64,000 bases of DNA from Chiridota heheva (Eukaryota > Echinodermata > Holothuroidea > Apodida > Chiridotidae), in the NCBI GenBank assembly GCA_020152595.1, contig JAIGNY010002236.1, positions 275,001-339,000 of the forward strand, in the 5' to 3' direction. The position numbers and the translations under genes were made by a program. Under the pieces are notes generated by a model. It did no database searches. It was given only the letters and a program-made list of their open reading frames with translations, and had not been told where the DNA came from. How positions within the stretch are numbered: the first letter of the stretch is position 1; each line of letters opens with the position of its first letter. Shown one piece after another: positions 54,400-64,000 of this stretch.

Positions 54400-57349
54400 A
54401 TGTCGACCCCACTCCGTTCTATATTTCATACGTCTCTGCAGGCATCTTGTTTAGTTCAGTTACCACAATCAGAAAACACAATGTTGTTAAATGTATATAC
54501 ATGGACTTCTAGACGCCACATTAGCTAAATAGCTTTAAAGTCTATAAACAATCATCATATAAGCATCAATTTACATATTCCATGTAAATTTTGTGATGTA
54601 TTAACAACGACTTCGATATTTCATTTTAATTCCTTTTGCTTTTAAATGTCTATCATTATGATAGCACTTTGAAAGTGGCGCAGCAAATTCTGACCGAACG
54701 TTTTATAGTCTTTGCCAGGCCCCCAATAATATTCTACTTTCACAACAATATCAGTGACTAACATGAAAGTTCAAGAAACATATAAAGATTCTAAAATGTT
54801 AGCCCTGTCATTACATCACAAATTTCGCATTAATTTAAAATTGATTAATTAAAACTTTGATGAGCTATAACTCAAAAACTATTTTCTCTTCTCAAAATTA
54901 AAATCCTGAACTGCCGCACAGACTGTCAGATTGTAATATTTTTTTCAGCTATAGAAATTGCTGCATGTCCCAACATGCACCTCTCGATTGGTCTGTAGCA
55001 GGGCCTCCACTTATTTCACCATAGCTCTTTAAAGCGGATCTTGTGGAAGAAAGTTGATTGGACGGATTCAAGTCGTTGGTGAAAATAATGATAAAGGAAC
55101 CATTAATTATACCACATGTGAGAGCTTTCTGGGCACTGTGGCGCAGCTAGGGCCTAACGGGCCGAGGGCTAGTGGGACCCTATGGTATATAGGTATATTT
55201 TACTGGCCCCTTATAGGGTAGGGCCACACTTCCCCCAGCACCCCTCCCCACTCCTCTTAGTCTGATAGCTACCACTCTTTGTGGGAGGTCTAAAGACTTA
55301 TAAAAGTCCAGATTCACAAGGCTGTTTTGAAATATTTAAAAGCTATTAGCGGCAGTAATTTGGATACGATAGAAATTTCTATGCTGGTCATGTTGGCTGA
55401 CAGTATCAAGTTCAAATCTGAGCAGATCAGTCTTGAATTTTTGAAATTTCACTTTTTCGAGGTATGGCTGATGAAAGTTTGATCAATTTTTAATCCTGGC
55501 TGATCAAAGTGATCAATTTTCAACTCATGCGAAATTTGTGATGTATGACAAGGCAGAGAGCTGAACATCTTGATGTAATTCTGTAATTATTTTTTTTCTT
55601 CTATATCTTAGTCATACGAGACATCATTGATGTTATAGCTCAAACCATCCATAGTAGTGCAAAACCAATTGACTGGTTTTATTTTAAAATCAATTTTATT
55701 TTTTGTCATATCTAATATTTTAATTTTGAAATCAAATGCAATTTCAAGATTTCCTTAAAGTCTACTCATTTTTTGAGCAATTCACTATGTTAAAGTTCCA
55801 AAAGTTTTACATTTTTAAAGCGAGCTTGTATCGTTTGTACCGTAATTTTCGGAAAGTACACCAAAATTACTCCAATTTAATTACAAAATCGCATTGACTT
55901 CATTGCCTAAATAGACGCTGGAATTGTGCTTTCCAAATCTTGAAAAGTATACTTCTACAGCATAAATCATCGTTTTTTCAGAAAAATATGGAAATTTAGT
56001 TTAGAAATAACAGATAACTTCCTTTCAATGTCATTTAATCTCAACTTTTTTGCGGGACTCACTAGGGCTTTCACTGTAAAAATCTTGCATACTATGATAC
56101 CTCGCTGTAAAACATTTCAAAACTACGCCATCACCTCGAAAGTTGCGTTTATATAATGGCCGCCATTATTCGAAGCATGCAGAATTTCAGCTCTGTTAAT
56201 ACCTTTTTCTGTTTGTTTATTTTTCGATATAATTTTTTCTTGCAAAATTTACTGACCCATCAGGTGATATTTACATGTGATTGTCACGATTCAAGTATTT
56301 TGACCTTGTGTTTTGTGGTCGATTTAACAGCTTGTAAAACAGGGCATACTTGAGTGGGATTAAAGCCTTACGTTATGGCCTATTGTTAGTTTCACTGTTT
56401 ACTGCTGCACATTCGCGGTGCATTTCACAAGTTACTCAGATTTCGGCGAAAAAAGTGCAAAATGTCCCCATTCATAGGTAATTACTGCGCATTTGTGATT
56501 CTCGCTTTTAAAAATGATTATGATAATCAAGTTTGTTAACAGTCATGGATATTTTCAGCCGATTGTACGAGTGTGATTAAATCATGAATGATATCGATTT
56601 TCAACGAGTAACTAACGAGTCTCTGAATATTTTGTTCCATTTCAAACGGTGTAGAGAACTTGAATTCATTATCTATCGTTTTTTTATTATTTTATTTAAT
56701 TATAAAAAAAAAAAAAAATAACCTACTTTGTAAACTATAATCAGTGTTTTTTCTTGTTCTTTAATGGGAGCGCAAGCAAAATCACAAGGTTATCGCCGCT
56801 TTGACCTTTGTAACTTATGAATGAAAGAATTTGGGAGTCCATTTACACGGCCTGACAATTAACATATATCTATTTACCATATATATATAAAATCCAACGT
56901 AATTTGTGCAAAAAAGGGCCAGTACTTTTCAACAAATAGAAATCGATGAGAAAAAACATTTTGCGTCCGCTTATGTATCCCTCTATTTTAATTCTGACGT
57001 AATCTTAGACATGCCCGAGCGGCATGGAATGTACTATTGTGTGCAGAGGGTGTTTTGTTGTTTGTGTATTGTAAACATGCTGTGAAGAGGCGATAAGCGT
57101 TTCAATGTAGGATTTGGGGCTTTTTTCTTCCATTTTTAACAGATTTCTTGTATATTTTGTTACATTGAGATACATTTCTTAGTATATGACTGTATTCATC
57201 AGAAATTAAGTACATAGATTAGAAAGTATGAACAAAGAGCTTCCACACAACATCTGAACAATATGGCTGCGTGACTTCAATATTCTCGTGAGTTATAAAT
57301 ATTCCTATTAATAGGCATGCTTCCAGACTGTTTAACAAGTTTAAACATC
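54400..57349. other. Long AT-rich stretch without recognised gene
   Basis: I searched the minus strand for TM1-TM3 exons of a second MS4A-like gene and found none with splice sites. A GTGGCGCAGCTAGGGCC-type dispersed repeat starts near 55139. The plus-strand open frame at 56156-56353 has no support. Confidence 0.4.
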
Positions 57350-57933
57350 ATCTTAAACGGAATTATGATTCCATCAACATTTATGAAAGTTCCTTCCATA
57401 TATGATGGACTTGCTTGACCCATGAACTATATTCCTTTGAGTTTAAGTTGTTGCTGTTCATAGATCTTTAAAGAATGATTTCAGGGGTCAAGCAAGTCCA
57501 TCTAATATGAAAGAGGATCTCAATAGAAACAAAATGGTTAAGAAAGCATTCACAAATCTTATTCGGTGAAGGAGATATTCGAGTTTGAAATTTTGTATCA
57601 TTTCTGTAGAAACGACTGCAAACAGACTAGTTGTTATGTCACAGCCTCAGATTCCTCAGTCTATATGTATTTTATAGAAAGTTTATTTAATTGTTTCACT
57701 ATCTGAATCATTTTTCCTCAAACTTTCTTCACGTGGTATGTTATAAAAACCCTTCCTAGATTCAGCTTTACTACTTTTTTGACATATTCCAGTGTTTTTA
57801 AGCCACATGGCAGAATCGCAGAACAAAATATAATAGAATACATAAAGATTTTGCGGAATCTGAGGCTATGGCTATGACATCACAACTAGTCTGATTAAAG
57901 TCGTTTTTACAGAAATGATACTAAACTTTAAAC
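57350..57933. mobile_element. Diverged AGGATTAG-family sequences
   Basis: A right-arm fragment (CATATATGATGGACTTGCTT, GACCCATGAACTA at about 57398-57430) is followed by a left-arm copy (TTTCAGGGGTCAAGCAAGTC, 57480 on) that runs to the right-arm phrases GTCTGATT and TCGTTTTTACAGAAATGATA at 57915. It abuts the next copy. Confidence 0.65.
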
Positions 57934-58739
57934 TTAAAGGATTAGTTCAGTGGTCAAGCATGTCCATCTTATATGAAAGAGGATTTCAAAAGAAACAAAA
58001 TGGTAAAGAAAGCGTTGCTAAATCTTATTCCGTTAAGGAGATATTCAAGTTTAAAGTTTGGTATCATTTCTGTAGAAACGACTGAAATCAGACTAGTTAA
58101 GATGTCACAGCCTCAGATTCCTCAACGTCTTTAAGTATTTTAAGGAAAGTTTATTTTATTTTTTTCACTATTTAGATTATTTCCCTCAACTTTCTTCAGG
58201 TGGTATATTAAAAATACCCTTGCTAGATTCAGTTTTACTACTTTTTTGACATATCCAATGGTTTTCGAGCCACAAAATTGCTGGACAAAATAGAATACAT
58301 TAAGACTTTGAGGAATCTGAGGCTATGACATCACAGCTTAAGTCTGATTTCAGTCGTTTCTTTACAAATGATACTTAACTTTAAATTTGAATATCTTCTT
58401 AACGGAATAAGATTTTGCAATTTTGTTTAGAGAGAGAGAGAGTTGAACACACATTGTGCAATTACAATGACGGGGTCGTCGCCTGCGTATTCGGTTATGA
58501 TTTTTTCCATCATTTTGTTTAACCAGTTGTTTTGAAGTCCTCGTGGTTTCAGGTATGATATAAGATAAACATGCTTTTGAGTCCTCTTTCATATAAGATA
58601 AACATGCTGATCACTTAACTAATCCTTTAAATATCTCCTTAACGAAACAAGATTTTTGAATGCTTTCTTCGCCACTTTGTTCCTTTTGAAGTCCTCTTTT
58701 ATTATAAGATTAACATGAACCAGTGAACTAATCCTTTAA
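57934..58739. mobile_element. TTAA-flanked AGGATTAG-family element with internal insertion
   Basis: Starts TTAAAGGATTAGTTCAGTGG (57934) and ends GAACTAATCCTTTAA (58739). The right arm is interrupted at about 58432-58500 by (GA)n and a segment shared in reverse with the TIR element at 44674-45209 (CAATGACGGGGTCGTCGCCT, then GCGTATTCGGTTATGA). The arm terminus is then repeated two to three times. Confidence 0.8.
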
Positions 58740-58865
58740 GTTACAGGTGAATGTAATACTTACAGTTTGCGTTATCTCTATTCTTTCAAAACAATGTTAA
58801 AGAGGGAGGCTCGTCTCATTAAAATACGGAAAAATGGGGATGCGATATTTTGACGTCACTTCCGG
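58740..58865 (-). promoter_or_regulatory. Possible promoter (CRE plus ETS) and non-coding first exon
   Basis: TGACGTCACTTCCGG at 58851-58865 joins a full CRE (TGACGTCA) and an ETS/GABP core. On the minus strand a consensus donor, CGCAAACT/GTAAGTATT, ends at 58764, about 90 nt downstream. That fits a short untranslated first exon of a minus-strand transcript, perhaps for the MS4A-like locus. No transcript evidence is available. Confidence 0.35.
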
Positions 58866-59146
58866 TGTGGACGCAAGATCCGATCCACTGTACATGGAGT
58901 TAGAAGAGAACTGTGGTTTGTACAGCCAGAGCCAGACACTAACTTGTACGTTGTGTGCGCCGAGTTACATACACAGCGCATTACCTTACTGTGACGAGAA
59001 ACTTTTTTTTTTTTTTTCAATGCGTTTGTCAGAAAGCGAAAGTGAAATATTAGTATCATAATACTACAATAATAGTCACCAAATGAAAATTACTGAGGCA
59101 AAAAAGAAGAAGATGAAAGCAAAAGTCGCAATTAAACGATTCTACC

Positions 59147-59219
59147 GGGGCTCAAACTCACGACTTTGATAAGAGAAAAGACTGCTTCCGATCGCCGTAA
59201 CCAACTGGACTAACTCGTG
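59147..59219 (-). repeat. tRNA-derived sequence (SINE head or pseudogene)
   Basis: The minus strand has TTAGTCCAGTTGGTTACGGC (A box TAGTCCAGTTGG, 59212-59201) and GTGAGTTTGAGCCCCGG (B-box-like, 59159-59147), spaced as in a tRNA with a long variable arm. The acceptor stem does not pair, so it is not a functional tRNA gene. Confidence 0.5.
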
Positions 59220-59696
59220 TAGTGACCTTCAAGGCGTTTTGAATAATTATATACCGTGCAATACGAGACAACAATCGCGTAGCAAAATTTCAACCAATCA
59301 ACAAATTTGAAAGGAATTCTAAATATTGTGCACATATGACGATTTCGCCTCTTTAATATCCCACAACAACTGACTTAACAGATCGGTCTTCAAAAACACA
59401 ATATACATGTATTGCCATTGGCTCCGCGAAGTTTTAGAAAGAGATCGTGGATAAGATTAGTACCAGCGTTAATCTTATTACGTAAGCATAGACACTGTAA
59501 AACAAAGAGACGCTGTTCTGTTATACAAGGCATCTGTTTACTTTCCAAAATAACAGACCCGCCCTATTCCAAACCAGGAATCTGTTATTTGGGAACAGTT
59601 CCCTTGTTATAAACCACGGTTTTCACGATAACCTGCAATTTTGCAATTACTGTTGCAAAAGGTTTGAATAACAGATCATACCATAGGATACCTTAC
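59220..59696. other. Non-coding stretch
   Basis: Nothing recognised. TCTGTTA/TAACAGA motifs recur in both orientations at 59515-59610. Confidence 0.4.
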
Positions 59697-59764
59697 CTTA
59701 GAATACCTAAGGATGATACTGGATACAGGTTGCAAAACCTCAAGTTCCATCGCTGTCATGTCCA
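59697..59764 (-). CDS. Candidate start exon on the minus strand
   Basis: Acceptor TAATTATCAGTTTTCAG/T at 59765/59764, ATG at 59759-59757, then 21 codons beginning MTAMELEVLQPVSSI and ending RYSK at a consensus donor, TCTAAG/GTAAGG (phase 0). Exon 1 of the MS4A-like gene has the same design: an acceptor, a short 5' UTR, ATG and about 20 codons ending in phase 0. The exon could therefore start the gene to which the orphan TM4 exon (54017-54124) belongs. That link is inference. Confidence 0.4.
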
Positions 59765-59939
59765 CTGAAAACTGATAATTAGAAAATAAAATGAAATAAA
59801 AATTTCCCATCGGATCAGGATGTGATTATTTTTAAAAGAAGTGTGAAAGCCAGGAGAAAACGTGAATAATGTTGGCAAAATATTTGTTTAAATTACTACA
59901 ACACAACGTCGTTTTAAACTCTTAACTGACAAAGACAAC
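59765..59939. other. Non-coding stretch
   Basis: Nothing recognised. Confidence 0.4.
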
Positions 59940-60560
59940 GTGCACGCAATGGCATAGGAACCGGGCAAGCCAGGGGCCAAGGACCCATAATTTAATGGAA
60001 AGGGGGCGGGGAGGGGGAGAGGAAGAGGGGAAGAGGGGGAGGGGGGACAATTACAATTTCGGCCTCCCAATAAATGAAGGTCTATCGAATGCGGATTTTC
60101 TTCCGGAATTTTTCAATTGTCGGAAATTTTTCCTTTATTTATCGTAAAATTATCTTCATGAAATTTGCTTCAATAGTTGTGAATGTCCTCCATTTTTGAA
60201 AATTTTCAAATTTTCTTAAATTTTGTAGAAATTTTCGAGGTTTTGTTCAATTTCGAAAAATCTTCATATTTTGTAAAATTTCTTTCATTTTCATGGAATT
60301 TTCTTAAATTTTATGAAACTTATTTCCTTTTTGATCAATTTTGAATACTTTTTCTTTAATTTAAAAAAAAGTCTCTTTAATTTTCGAGAGTTATTGCTAA
60401 ATCATAGAGAAGGTTTTACAGTCCAATTTTTGGCAAATGTCCTTCAGTTTCGTAAAATTTGCTTCAATTGTGACATTTTTTTCCATTTTTATGATATGTA
60501 CTTTGTTGCCAAATTTTACCAAAATTTCCAATCATTTTACGAACCCTCCCTAAAGGCCAG
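59940..60560. repeat. AAATTTTC-rich dispersed repeat
   Basis: Begins GCAATGGCATAGGAACCGGG and CCAGGGGCCAAGG, has a G-rich block at 60000-60050, then a long interior of AAATTTTC/GAAATTT steps. The start and the phrase CCTCCCAATAAATGAAGGTC resemble 41474-41555, so both are copies of one family. Confidence 0.6.
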
Positions 60561-60810
60561 GCTACCATGATATTTTTTGGACTGTGATAAGAGATTCATA
60601 CATTGGTTTGTTGGGGTTGGGACAAAAATAAAATCTGTCCACGCAATGTCAAATATCTTCCTACACGCCGCCCACATGTATTTGTTTTTCCATGTTTCAT
60701 AATCTGATAACCAAATAAAGAAGCAGTATCACGTTGAAACTATATTAGGCCTACTCTTTTCTTCTTCTCCTTTTCTTTTTATGGAGGGGGGAGGGGGGAG
60801 GGAGGAGGAG

Positions 60811-61550
60811 GTAGAAAAGAACCGAAGAGATTAATTTTTTACCAATTAACTGATTTTGCATTTCCGTCCTTCAGATCAGTCGTTTAAATGGTGCGTCCCC
60901 CCACACCTCCCCACTTAAAGTACTGCTCCGCGGCCCATGATTGTGTAGCCTGCCAAGAGTAGAAAGTAGGTGGTATTTGTGCACAGAGAAAGGCAGCTAG
61001 CTCTTACACTAACAACTTGTAAATAATCACTCAACCATTAGTTTGTTTTGTTGAATAGTAAAGGTTCAAGTGGGGATTAATACTTTCTTATTAGTTCTTT
61101 TCCTAAGTATTATTCAAATAAACAGAACAAATCTAATAGATTGTTAATCATGTGATAATTGAGTTGGGCTACTTGGTAGAAAAGAACCAAAGAGATTAAT
61201 TATTTACCAATTAATTGATTTTGCATTTCCGTACTTCAAGTTCAGATCAGTCGTTTAAAAAGTGCGTTCCTTCACCCCTCCCCACTTAAAATACTGCTCC
61301 GCGGCCCATGATTGTGTAGCTTATATTGCCAAGAGTAGAAAGTAGGCGGTTTTTGTGCACAGTGAAGCTTACACTAAGAGGTTGTAAATAATCACTCAAC
61401 CATTAGTTTGTTTTGTTGAATACAGGTTTAAGTGGGGATTAAGTGGGGATTAATACTTCCTTATTAATTCTTTCCTTAAGTAATATTGAAATAAACGGGA
61501 AAATCTGATAAATTGTTAACCATGTGATAATTGAGTTGGGCGACTTGGTC
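60811..61550. repeat. Tandem duplication of a ~365-bp unit
   Basis: Copy 1 (60811-61175) and copy 2 (61176-61550) both start GTAGAAAAGAACC-AAGAGA. They share CTGCTCCGCGGCCCATGATT, AATCACTCAACCATTAGTTT and CATGTGATAATTGAGTTGGG. Copy 2 has an extra AAGTGGGGATT and some deletions. Confidence 0.9.
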
Positions 61551-62329
61551 CTGGCAAGTTGCAAGTCTTTGGATATGTGATTACTGATCTGTTAAACTCC
61601 TTGTATAAGCGTCAAATCTTGGCGTATGACGTCTTTTTTATTTCAGTGCAATAAGTAGGGGCGCTACGGGCCTGACACCACCAGAACGATCGCTTTGCCC
61701 CCAAGTTTACCCCACAGAATTGTGTACGGGCGATGATATGTTACCCGACCTATACTACATAACTTTTCCTTCTATAATTCGAAGCTGATCTCTCGGCCCG
61801 GCATAAATATCCTGAGGGGAAGAAAGGTAAGAGGGGAGGGGGTATGTGATTATCACCTTCGGATCACGGACATTGACCAAATGTTAAAGAACAAACGTTT
61901 GGACAAAAATACTAGGCCTACTGGAAGTCTGGGAAAGATGTTACGTCAATTTAGCCAGAGAATTTGACACGTATGGAAAATCTTGTACGGTCGGCGGCTC
62001 TACGAATTAATCAAAAGAACTGACAATATTTGATCAAAAGGGTCCGAGGCTAAATTTGAACTTCGAGGTAGATAGACATACAACATTCGACACAAATTGT
62101 TGCAAAATGTTACACTTTCAAATAAACTTAATTAAATACAAACTTACATAGATTTTCCTTAAAACAAACTATTCATAGGGGCTTATTTTGATTTTTCCAG
62201 CTATAGCCACGTGTTTTATCACCACTGTCGATAAAATTATTTCCCCAAAAGCTCCCTGTTTCTGTAATAGTCCTGACCACAACCCTAACTATCCGATAGA
62301 GTCAACTCTCCGGCAACCTGGTAAAGCTA
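61551..62329. other. Non-coding stretch
   Basis: No gene recognised. A dispersed repeat (TAGGGGCGCTACGGGCCTGA) lies at about 61656. Confidence 0.4.
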
Positions 62330-63760
62330 TAATCGGATAGTGTTGCATTTTACCATATCCCCCAATCATGCTCAACTGAACAGTACCAATGACGTCTACC
62401 ACTGAACCAAATAGCAAGTTATTATCTCAGTCTAAATAGTTTGTACGCAAGTCTATTGTTATGCAAATTACCTAATTAATATGCACACTACACCTCACCA
62501 TTAAGTGTAGACAATGGTATTCACATATATGATCATTTGTGTAAAAGAAAATCCCCACTCCCACTTTAATTTAGGAGATATCATAGATACAAATATTTTC
62601 ATTGTTATGCAAATAAGCTAATTAGTGTGTACACACAACCCCAAACCACTGAACCATGCTTATTTGAACAGTAGCCATGTCCTCTACCTTTATAACAAGT
62701 ACCAAGTTATTAGCTAAGGTTAAATAATTATTTTATGCAAAAATCTATTGTTATGCAAATAATCTAATTAATATGCACACTACACCTCACTGTTAAGTGT
62801 AGACAATGGTCTTCACATATATGATCATTTGTTTAAACAAAATCTCCACTCCCACTTTAATTAAAGAGATACCATAGATACAAATATTTTCATTAATATG
62901 CAAATAAGCTAATCAGTATGCACACACACAACCCCCAATCATGCTTATTTGAACAGTACCCATGTTCCCTATCCCTGTGCCAAGTTACATGAATGCACAT
63001 CATAACTTAAGTTGTGCGCTCATGAATGTTAAACATTTTGTACGAGTCTGTTGTTATACAAATAACATTAATATGCACACTTCACCTTAACATTAAGTGC
63101 AGACAATACTCTTCACATGTATGATTATTTGTTCAAACAAAATCCCCACATCCACTTTAATTTAAGAGATTTAAAAGATACAAATATTTACATTGTTATG
63201 CAAATAAGCTAATTAGTATGCACACACAGCCCCTAGTCATGCTCACCTGAAGAGTACCCCTATGCTAAGTTACATGAATGTACACTATTCATAACTTAAG
63301 TTTTTAAAATCTCAACCAAAAACTTTAACCAAAACTTTAACCTGACAAATATTTTCATTTTTATGCAAATAAGCTAATTAGTATGCACATACAAGTCCTC
63401 CCCCCAAAAATGCTCATTTGAACAGTACCCATGTCCTCTACCCCTATGCCAAGTCACATGAATATACACCATTCATAAGTTATGAAAACTAACCAAAAAC
63501 TTTAACCAAACCTTTAATCTGACAAATATTTTCATTGTTATGCAAATAAGTTAATTAGTATGCACACATAACCCTCCAATCATGCTCATTTGATCAGTAC
63601 CCATGTCCTCTACCCCTATGCCAAGTCACATGAATGTACACTATTCATAATTTAAGTTATAAAAGCTTCAACCAAACCTTTAACCAAAACTTTACCGGAC
63701 GCCGACGCCGGGGGTAGTAGGATAGCTTTACCAAACTTTGGCTCTACTACTCTTCGAATA
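62330..63760. repeat. Tandemly repeated element carrying ATGCAAAT octamers
   Basis: The phrase ATTGTTATGCAAATAAGCTA and its variants recur, each followed by TTAGTATGCACACA, then TGAACAGTACCCATGTCCTC and ACTATTCATAACTTAAG blocks. Perfect ATGCAAAT lies at 62461, 62607, 62753, 62898, 63198, 63363 and 63540, with a one-base variant at 63056. The right edge contains GACGCCGACGCCGGGGGTAG and AGGATAGCTTTACC; the left edge has AAGCTATAATCGGATAG. Non-coding. Confidence 0.85.
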
Positions 63761-64000
63761 ATCGAGCTAAAAATGAATGGGGTTAATTTGAACTTTTACC
63801 CGGTCAGTATCAATTTTCACTCAAGGAAATATCCATGTTAATGTGTTGCTACAGTAGAAAGAAAAAAAAAGTTTTCGAAGGTAGTATGTAAATGAGGTCT
63901 GAACTCACAATGCCTTAAGAAAAAAGAAAACAAAATCTTTTCACTCAAAATATTTGGTTCTAACATTATTTTTACCTGTTTTCTTTAGGATTTTAAATTA
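63761..64000. other. AT-rich non-coding end of window
   Basis: Nothing recognised. Confidence 0.4.

Noticed and set aside
59147..59219. Functional tRNA gene
   Set aside because: The A and B boxes are present but the acceptor stem does not pair; it is best seen as a tRNA-derived repeat.
62461..63547. Array of tRNA or snRNA promoters from regularly spaced ATGCAAAT (distal sequence elements)
   Set aside because: No proximal sequence element or RNA gene follows any octamer; the spacing is explained by the tandem repeat.

Overview
This is a window of eukaryotic nuclear DNA: AT-rich, intron-bearing and full of repeats. No bacterial or organellar gene organisation is visible. A four-transmembrane MS4A/CD20-like gene, a decayed non-LTR retrotransposon, a tRNA-derived SINE, many TIR or foldback elements and many minisatellites suggest a marine deuterostome invertebrate, perhaps an echinoderm. 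That assignment is inference; nothing here identifies a species.

The best-supported gene is on the minus strand between 42268 and 31524. Seven exons were found by eye from splice sites and reading phase. Their coding lengths (57, 174, 66, 111, 129, 76 and 116 nt) join without a stop into 242 codons. The product has four hydrophobic segments, an N-glycosylation sequon in the second extracellular loop and a proline-rich tail with a PPSY motif, which is the layout of the MS4A (CD20-like) family. Its introns hold a 2.36-kb 21-bp minisatellite that stops 55 bp from a 3' splice site, a (CA)n run, about 420 bp of (AT)n and C-rich tracts. About 12 kb upstream on the same strand, 54017-54124 is an intact, same-phase copy of the fourth-TM exon. 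Together with a possible start exon at 59697-59764 it suggests a second, incomplete or unresolved paralogue.

Other coding signals are a convincing first coding exon on the minus strand at 7131-7299 (acidic, unrecognised), a possible acidic C-terminal exon at 534-670, an ambiguous exon near 8210-8320, and a candidate small plus-strand gene at 44427-46063 with TATA box, initiator, a start exon with a perfect donor and a terminal exon in matching phase.

The rest is mostly repeats. Two families of palindromic elements about 590 bp long are flanked by TTAA (AGGATTAG ends at 2.2-4.9, 16.9, 21.5, 24.2 and 57.4-58.7 kb; AGGAATATTCC ends at 18.8, 19.4 and 48.6 kb). In each family one copy has had its terminal arm amplified into a tandem array: a 98-bp array at 2806-3683 and a 21-bp minisatellite at 19376-20372. 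Also present are a piggyBac-like MITE (13589-14446), a two-copy MITE (22213 and 46340), a TIR element inside the small gene's intron (44674-45209), several long hairpins, a 120-bp satellite (14.5-15.6 kb), a G-rich 20-bp array (4981-5838), a 5'-truncated LINE with its target-site duplication (50905-52995), and an array at 62.3-63.7 kb carrying ATGCAAAT octamers about every 146 bp.
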